NCBI GenBank assembly: GCA_002401295.1
Contig: NVSR01000005.1
Coordinates: 4,193 to 15,275, forward strand
DNA: 11,083 bases
From: SAR324 cluster bacterium
GTDB taxonomy: Bacteria > SAR324 > XYD2-FULL-50-16
Reading direction: 5' to 3'
Shown here: one piece after another, positions 1-4,767 of the stretch
How the letters are laid out: each line of letters begins with the position of its first letter
Numbering within the stretch: the first letter of the stretch is position 1
Notes under the pieces: generated by a model
Database searches by the model: none
What the model was told of the DNA's origin: nothing
Seen by the model: the letters and a program-made list of their open reading frames with translations, nothing else
Program-made: the position numbers and the translations under genes

Positions 1-144
1 CAGTGGACCACCGATGATCACATCCCAATAGCGATAGATTTTACTAAAATGGAGCAGATCTTCCCGATTATTCTCCACCAAAACCTTATCCACCACGGCT
101 TCAACTTTATAAAAGTCAAGATCGGGTGTGAAATCAATCGTCAT
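1..144 (-). CDS. Unidentified protein, N-terminal fragment (runs off the left edge)
   Basis: An open frame of 48 codons starts at ATG (142-144) and continues past the left edge, reading MTIDFTPDLDFYKVEAVV and ending in DVIIGGPL. The ATG lies inside the last codons of dnaB, so the two same-strand genes overlap by 11 bp in different frames. That arrangement suggests translational coupling. No purine-rich ribosome binding site precedes the ATG. The frame stays open further upstream, but this is the first ATG in it. I do not recognise the family from this fragment, and no motif or membrane segment is evident. It is probably a real gene because the frame is open to the edge and the overlap is operon-like, but its identity is unknown. 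Confidence 0.5.
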   Translation of the reverse strand, partial: MTIDFTPDLDFYKVEAVVDKVLVENNREDLLHFSKIYRYWDVIIGGPL

Positions 145-2986
145 AAGGAGATTGTTCTGAGTAATTCGCGAATTTGGTATATTTTCCGATAAAAGCCAGA
201 CGAATCATACCCGTAGAACCATTTCGATGCTTGGAGATCAAAATTTCTGCTGTTCCTTTGTCGGGGCTGTCTTCATTATAGACTTCATCTCTATAGATAA
301 ACATAATAATATCAGCATCCTGCTCGATCGCTCCAGATTCTCTCAAATCTGAGAGCTGAGGGCGTTTGTCAGTTCGATTTTCTAAGGCACGGTTGAGCTG
401 GGAAAGGCAGATGACAGGTACATTTAGTTCCTTGGCCAAGCCTTTCATGGATCGGGAAATCTCGGAGATTTCTTGTTCACGAGGTTGATTCGGGCGGTTT
501 CCTTTCATCAACTGCAGATAGTCGACCATGACCATGGCAACACCATGCTCATATTCCTTGTGCAACTGCTTGCAAATAGTTACCAGCTCATAAGGAGAGA
601 GGTTGGTTGTATCATTGATATACACCGTAGCTTTGGAAAGAGTATCCGTTGCCATGGCTAACTTATCCCAGTCTTCCTGCTCCAGGTTACCCGAACGGAT
701 ACGGGAGCTATCAACCTTAGACTCCGATACGAGCATACGAATGGCCAATTGCTCCTTGGACATCTCCAGACTGAAGACCAGTACAGCACCCTTAGCATCA
801 GATTTGGTTGCTACATACTGCGCTATATTGAGCGCAAGGGCTGTGTTGTGCACACAAATATCATTCGCAATAAAATTGTGCGTCTCCGGGATGGTTAGAT
901 CGTAGACTTGTTGTTCCCCTAAAAACTGAATGGAAACAATTTTATCCCAGTAAACATCACTCTCTGCAATACTCAAGAGTTCAGAGTGATTCAGGGCCTT
1001 TGCCAAAGCCGCCAGCCGTCCTCTTGAAAGGGCTCGTTTACCCACGTGAATGTTCGAAGTTCCCTTTAAACCAGCTCTAGTTACCAAAGAGTTCCAAGAT
1101 TCTTCTCCCTTTGCTTTTTCAAGGATTTCCCATACTTCCAGGGGGATCAGATCTGTATTCGTGTGGTAGCCTTTTTCTTTCAACTGTTTTTGGGCCTTTT
1201 CAATGGCGTCTTCTTTCCCAAAAACCCCAATTTCCCTGAAAAAAGTTTCCATAGAATGGGAGTCCGTCACTTCTATTTGCCATATAGTACGATATTCACC
1301 TTGGTATCGTACCATGCGCTCTCTTAATTTTGCGATCACTCCAAAACGAAGTAAGAGATGCTGGACTTGCTTAGCTAGCTTCTCGCTAACCGAAGCATAA
1401 CCAATTTGACACTGACCACTTGCAAAAACGGAGACCCAACCATCAGTGGCAAATAATCGATTCAAGAAAAGGGATAATAGACTTTTCTCTAATTGAAAGA
1501 TTGACTTGGGAATAGATTTTTCATGGGCATTTTTCCCCCAAATACCAATTTTTCCCAGCCATAAAGTCAGGCTATTAGGACTGTTTTTACTAAGTTTTTT
1601 TATGTCGTAATTCGTCAATTCATGGGAATCAACCTGAAGAAGCGAGCATAACTTGACGTAGTCTTCTGCATTGGGGACCAAATTACCTTGTATCCAGCCA
1701 CTGATCAGAGACGGGCTGACTCCCAATTCACCTGCCAGTGCTCGACCGGATATTTTTTTTCCCCTGATAGTCTCCTCAAGACGCTTTGCAAAGACACTTC
1801 GTTGACTTTGCAACCAATCCAAATCTTTGGAAACAGATAAAGTTGGCGTGCGAGTTCCACCTGAAGTTTCCAAACAGACCTTAAGTCCGGGAAAGTAGGC
1901 AAGGGACTCTGTAAAATCATCCCTTAATTTCTGATCATTATTGGTAAATCGTGGATTTGCATTGGTCAAGTTCCCATCACCAATCAAATAGGCCAATAGC
2001 TTAACTTGCTGTTCAGGAAGTTTGGCCTTGCCGAAAAGTTCTAGTTTTCTAGGTACCGCAATGCGATCTCCAGGCTCCAACTCACCCAAATGTTTCCAAC
2101 CATTCAACGTTAGATAGGGATGAGTTAAGGTCGTTTTGATCTGACGACCCAACTTGGTGGTAACTTGAAAAACAGGCTTGATCCCATCATCCACAAAACC
2201 AGATGGTTTGGTCAGTTGAAATTGCCACTTTTTGTCCAGGGTTAATAAATCAGCATCCTGTTGGTGATAGATTTCTTCAATCGTTTTCACCTGACCATCA
2301 GCTAAGAGAATTTCGGCCTCGGCAGACAAACATTTACCCATGGAAGGACGAGCGGCCAGGATAATTAAATCTGAAGGTTGCAGGCCGGAGGTCATTTTAT
2401 CCAGATCAATAAAACCTGTGGGGAGTCCCGTGATTTCATCCGTAGTATTAGAAATTCTTTCTAAACGCTCGAAACTGTCGACTAAGATGTCGCGGATATG
2501 CCGGTAGTTTTGAGAGGAGGTACGGGTGGCAATTTCTGTAATTTTATTTTCCGCATCGGCCAGCAATTCTGTAATATTCTGCTCAGGGTCCCGACTTTTA
2601 CGAGCGATCTCCGTACTGGTGGCAATCAACTCCCGCAGCAGTCCATATTCCTGAACAATTTTGGCATAATAAGGAACATTTCCCGATACAGGAGAACACT
2701 CCACCAACTCGGATAAATAAGGATAACCTCCGGCCTCCTCCAACTGACTCAGGGAACGTAACTGATCTCCCAAGAGAATCTCATCAATAGGCTGCCCAAG
2801 GTCCGCTAATTCCAACATGGCGCGGAAAATATGCTGATGAGCAACGGCATAAAAAGAATTGGGATTCAAGAGGCTGGCTACATCAGAGAGGCTGTCGTTA
2901 TTATAAATAACAGCACCTAAAACAGCCTGTTCCGCTTCATGATCGTGAGGGATATTTGCAGTAACCGCGTTATTGGACATGGACAT
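134..2986 (-). CDS. dnaB: Replicative DNA helicase DnaB, intein-containing precursor
   Basis: DnaB is the hexameric helicase that unwinds DNA at the replication fork. The 950-residue precursor has three parts. Residues 1-218 are the N-extein: the DnaB N-terminal domain (HDHEAEQAVLGAVI near the start), linker, and the RecA-like domain up to the P-loop ARPSMGK. Residues 219-714 are an intein. Residues 715-950 are the C-extein from TALALNIAQ onward, with Walker B (VMVDYLQLM, near 820), the H4 loop (DLRESGAIEQDADI) and the arginine-finger region (SKHRNG). Spliced DnaB would be 454 residues, the normal family length. Because the intein splits GK from T, the precursor cannot have a working Walker A until splicing occurs. 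The H4 loop, the other common DnaB intein site, is empty. The start is the first ATG; a second ATG lies two codons in, and neither has a clear ribosome binding site. Identity is certain from the extein motifs. Confidence 0.97.
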   Translation of the reverse strand: MSMSNNAVTANIPHDHEAEQAVLGAVIYNNDSLSDVASLLNPNSFYAVAHQHIFRAMLELADLGQPIDEILLGDQLRSLSQLEEAGGYPYLSELVECSPVSGNVPYYAKIVQEYGLLRELIATSTEIARKSRDPEQNITELLADAENKITEIATRTSSQNYRHIRDILVDSFERLERISNTTDEITGLPTGFIDLDKMTSGLQPSDLIILAARPSMGKCLSAEAEILLADGQVKTIEEIYHQQDADLLTLDKKWQFQLTKPSGFVDDGIKPVFQVTTKLGRQIKTTLTHPYLTLNGWKHLGELEPGDRIAVPRKLELFGKAKLPEQQVKLLAYLIGDGNLTNANPRFTNNDQKLRDDFTESLAYFPGLKVCLETSGGTRTPTLSVSKDLDWLQSQRSVFAKRLEETIRGKKISGRALAGELGVSPSLISGWIQGNLVPNAEDYVKLCSLLQVDSHELTNYDIKKLSKNSPNSLTLWLGKIGIWGKNAHEKSIPKSIFQLEKSLLSLFLNRLFATDGWVSVFASGQCQIGYASVSEKLAKQVQHLLLRFGVIAKLRERMVRYQGEYRTIWQIEVTDSHSMETFFREIGVFGKEDAIEKAQKQLKEKGYHTNTDLIPLEVWEILEKAKGEESWNSLVTRAGLKGTSNIHVGKRALSRGRLAALAKALNHSELLSIAESDVYWDKIVSIQFLGEQQVYDLTIPETHNFIANDICVHNTALALNIAQYVATKSDAKGAVLVFSLEMSKEQLAIRMLVSESKVDSSRIRSGNLEQEDWDKLAMATDTLSKATVYINDTTNLSPYELVTICKQLHKEYEHGVAMVMVDYLQLMKGNRPNQPREQEISEISRSMKGLAKELNVPVICLSQLNRALENRTDKRPQLSDLRESGAIEQDADIIMFIYRDEVYNEDSPDKGTAEILISKHRNGSTGMIRLAFIGKYTKFANYSEQSPYDD
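845..2332 (-). mobile_element. DnaB P-loop intein with LAGLIDADG homing endonuclease and HTH insert
   Basis: This in-frame intein (496 residues, Cys1 to Asn496) interrupts dnaB between the Lys and Thr of GKT. Visible splicing motifs are block A starting CLSAEAEILL, block B TLTH (68-71), block F VYDLTIPETHNF, and the C-terminal HN followed by Thr as the +1 nucleophile, so all catalytic residues for standard splicing are present. The endonuclease has two LAGLIDADG-type motifs, LLAYLIGDG (112-120) and RLFATDGW (292-299), both keeping their acidic residue. Between them, at about 190-240, is an XRE-like helix-turn-helix segment (ALAGELGVSPSLISGWIQG). After the second motif comes a region ending in SDVYWDKIVSI, which I recall from other DnaB inteins. 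The element therefore looks intact for both protein splicing and homing. Known mycobacterial DnaB inteins occupy the same P-loop position. Confidence 0.95.
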
Positions 2987-3187
2987 GGAGTCTTAATAGG
3001 AAATTCGAAGCAAGGGATAATATCAGGAACTTTTTCTACCTACCATCCTTGTCGAAATCTGTGAATTTAATATTTTAATAGGCTGAATTAATTAGTCTAA
3101 ATATACACTTCAAAATAAACATTTTTGTATTTGTTTGATTTTAAAATTCAATTAATTTTCCTTACCAACGTAATACACTGATTTTCA

Positions 3188-3248
3188 GACGGCCAACATG
3201 GCCTGTCATCACAGTTTCCTACCTCTTAACGGGGTAGGTCAGAATGAC
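3188..3248. repeat. Cluster of inverted repeats upstream of hsp20
   Basis: Three dyads lie close together. GGCCA-ACA-TGGCC is at 3191-3203, extended by GAC/GTC with one bulged base. GTCAT (3205-3209) pairs with ATGAC (3244-3248). Inside that, CCTACC (3218-3223) pairs with GGTAGG (3233-3238). They lie about 55-115 bp upstream of the sigma-54-like element, where enhancer-binding activators usually bind. They could equally form a folded RNA. Pairing is seen directly; function is inferred. Confidence 0.45.
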
Positions 3249-3303
3249 CCAGTTTTACCACAAAAATAAGCTATTTATCTGTTTTTATTTATTATCTATT
3301 TTA

Positions 3304-3319
3304 GGGCACAACTTCTGCA
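3304..3319 (+). promoter_or_regulatory. Candidate sigma-54 (RpoN) -24/-12 promoter
   Basis: The sequence GGGCACAACTTCTGCA fits the sigma-54 pattern TGGCAC-N5-TTGCW. The invariant GG (3305-3306) and GC (3317-3318) are separated by exactly 10 bases. Mismatches to the fuller consensus are the first T, the G after the CAC, and the first T of TTGC. It would start transcription roughly 115 bp before the hsp20 ATG. E. coli ibpB, a small heat shock gene, is known to be sigma-54 dependent, so the pairing is plausible. A single short match in AT-rich DNA remains uncertain. Confidence 0.4.
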
Positions 3320-3374
3320 ATTGACTATGCGGAATTCGTAACTATCGAGTAATTTTCTAGAACTCATGACTCTC

Positions 3375-3447
3375 GTGGTAAGAACAGCAGTTTCATCTCT
3401 ACCACACACCCATAGCTTGGGCGATTGTCTTTAAGGGGGAAAACAAT
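3375..3447 (+). promoter_or_regulatory. hsp20 leader with serial hairpins and RBS in a hairpin loop
   Basis: Three hairpins can be drawn. GTGGTAAGA (3375-3383) pairs with TCT-C-TACCAC (3396-3405, one bulge). CCCA (3409-3412) pairs with TGGG (3418-3421). ATTGT-C-TTT (3424-3432) pairs with AAAACAAT (3440-3447). The last hairpin puts the ribosome binding site AAGGGGG in its loop and the first two bases of the ATG (3446-3448) in its AU-rich stem. Serial hairpins ending at the start codon resemble RNA thermometers of small heat shock genes such as ROSE elements, but here the site lies in the loop rather than being base-paired. Thermosensing is inference. Confidence 0.35.
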
Positions 3448-3802
3448 GGATCAGACAAATCAACATTACATGCAGGCTGAGTTGTTAACACTTTTACCAA
3501 CAATGGATGTGATCGAAACAGATCTGGAAATGTCTCTCTGTATGAAAATGCCGGGAGTCGAAAAAGATGCGATTTCAATCCAGGTGAATCAAAATATTCT
3601 GGAAGTACACGGCCAAATTTTAGCACAGCAATCCAATGCCTCCTCGAAACGTCCGGTTGGTCGTTACAGTCGAAGCTTCCGTCTGTCTGACTCGGTAGAC
3701 GCATCCAAAATTGCGGCAAAAATGGAATCGGGCAGTGTGACACTGACCTTACCCAAAATAACTGAAGCAACCATGACTCCCAGTTCCCTCATGGTTCATT
3801 AA
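3446..3802 (+). CDS. Small heat shock protein, Hsp20/alpha-crystallin family
   Basis: This is an ATP-independent holdase chaperone that binds unfolding proteins in the cytoplasm. The 118-residue product has a short N-terminal arm and an alpha-crystallin domain: MDVIETD, the MPGVEKDAISIQV strand region, ILEVHGQ, GRYSRSFRLSDSVD and SGSVTLTLPK near the end. The usual A-x-x-x-n-G-V-L signature is degenerate (AKMESGSVTLTLP). The C-terminal tail is short, ends SLMVH, and offers only a weak match to the I-x-I oligomerisation motif. The start is ATG 3446, with AAGGGGG seven bases upstream. A TTG at 3425 in the same frame would add seven residues but would sit before that ribosome binding site, so I reject it. 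The gene diverges from dnaB and precedes the selenoprotein gene by 140 bp. Family assignment is secure; control is discussed under the upstream sites. Confidence 0.93.
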   Translation: MDQTNQHYMQAELLTLLPTMDVIETDLEMSLCMKMPGVEKDAISIQVNQNILEVHGQILAQQSNASSKRPVGRYSRSFRLSDSVDASKIAAKMESGSVTLTLPKITEATMTPSSLMVH

Positions 3803-3942
3803 GGAACAACAAATTAACTAAGTTGTTTCGTTATCATTCAATCCTAGTTCGATATCCAAAAGAAGATGATTGGCTGCTATATATGCTAATTCAGATATCC
3901 GAATAGACAGGAGAAGGTTTTAAAGTATAGAGTTAACTTTCA

Positions 3943-4767
3943 TTGAGTTCCTCTTCACCTCATTCCATCTTTTTGAGTATGTTGCAAAAGATCACCAATG
4001 CTTTTTTCCTGCAGCTCTTTAAAGTCCCTTGGGTCAAGAAATACTGGGCCAAGAGCTTTGCCGCGATTGAAGCCGATCATATCCCCTGGACTCCCCTGCA
4101 GAAGCCTCTATCCCAATGTAAAGTCGGGCTGGTAACGACATCAGGTATTCATTTAAAAACAGATACCCCTTTCAACATGCAGGACCCTGACGGAGATGCG
4201 AGCTTTCGCGTGATTCCCTCCAATGCAAATCAGGAAGACCTAAAAATCACACACAACTATTACGATCATCGGGATGCCGATCGTGATCTCAATGTGGTGG
4301 TTCCCTTAAAGGCCTTGATGACTTGTCAGGAAGAAGGGTTGATCGGATCTTACTCTGAGAATGTATATAGTTTTATGGGGCATATTCAGGGACAACAGCT
4401 CAACAGGCTGCTTCAGGAAACGGCTAAGCAGGTAGCACAGCATTTTAAAAGGGAACAGATTGATGTAGCGATTCTTTCCCCTGCTTGAGGTATTTGTAAT
4501 CAAACGGTCGGTTTGATTCAGCGAGAGTTAGAAGAGGTGGGAATCAGTACAGTAGGAATTTCAATTGCTAAGGATATTAGCCTGAAGGTCAAACCCCCTC
4601 GCACTTATTTTTTGAAGTATCCCTTTGGCCATCCCTTTGGAGAGCCGGGCAAGAGCAAGCAACACTTAACAATTTTTAAGGATTGCCTGGGTCTTTTAAC
4701 AGAGATTACCCAGCCAGGTACCCTGATAGAGAGTACCTACCGCTGGAGAAGAACAAAATTTGATTAA
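3943..4767 (+). CDS. Selenoprotein B-like (glycine/betaine/sarcosine/D-proline reductase family), Sec at in-frame TGA
   Basis: Two ORFs (3943-4488 and an in-frame continuation to 4767) are joined by a single TGA at 4486-4488. Read as selenocysteine they give 274 residues with Sec182 in LSPAUGICNQTVGLIQREL, a U-x-x-C redox motif. Conserved-looking segments run on both sides of the TGA: KVGLVTTSGIHLKTDTPF, THNYYDHRDADRDLNVV and YSFMGHI before it, YPFGHPFGEP after it. From memory, homologs have Sec or Cys at this place. Family members include GrdB and PrdB, which use selenol chemistry in reductases, but this shorter proteobacterial branch has no firmly known substrate as far as I know. A candidate SECIS follows the TGA. 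The start is uncertain: TTG 3943 is the first candidate after an in-frame TAA (3934-3936), ATG 3979 is the alternative, and neither has a well-spaced ribosome binding site. The reading requires SelA, SelB, SelC and SelD elsewhere in the genome. Confidence 0.88.
4486..4518 (+). promoter_or_regulatory. Bacterial SECIS element (UGA plus downstream hairpin)
   Basis: The UGA (4486-4488) is followed after nine bases by AATCAAAC (4498-4505), loop GGTCG (4506-4510) and GTTTGATT (4511-4518), a perfect 8-bp stem. The loop begins 17 bases after the UGA and starts with GG. Bacterial SECIS elements lie inside the coding region just downstream of UGA, have a short stem and need a G at the start of the apical loop for SelB binding. 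The E. coli fdhF element has the similar loop core GGUCU. Structure is seen directly; SelB recognition is inferred. Confidence 0.82.

Larger units (their letters stand above)
2987..3445. other. Divergent intergenic region between dnaB and hsp20
   Basis: About 460 bp with no convincing ORF on either strand. The dnaB-proximal half (2987-3180) is AT-rich and I see no clear sigma-70 promoter or binding site in it. The hsp20-proximal half holds inverted repeats (3188-3248), a sigma-54-like element (3304-3319) and leader hairpins (3375-3447), each described separately. I looked for tRNA and known structured RNA patterns and recognised none. Confidence 0.6.

Noticed and set aside
3399..3770. Minus-strand ORF of 123 codons opposite hsp20
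   Set aside because: It is a shadow of the Hsp20 frame; the plus frame has the alpha-crystallin motifs and a good ribosome binding site.
3805..3827. Possible terminator after hsp20 (AACAAC ... GTTGTT)
   Set aside because: The stem is six mostly A-T pairs around an 11-base loop, with only TTT following; too weak to call.
3851..3900. Direct repeats GATATCC at 3851 and 3894 before the selenoprotein gene
   Set aside because: Seven-base repeats 43 bp apart in AT-rich DNA may be chance; no associated promoter hexamers were convincing.
4486..4488. TGA as a pseudogene-making nonsense mutation
   Set aside because: Reading frame and family-like sequence continue intact on both sides, the codon is in a U-x-x-C motif, and a SECIS-like hairpin follows at the right distance.
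4306..4503. Minus-strand ORF of 65 codons across the selenoprotein TGA
   Set aside because: It lies fully antisense to the selenoprotein gene, has no ribosome binding site and no protein-like motif.
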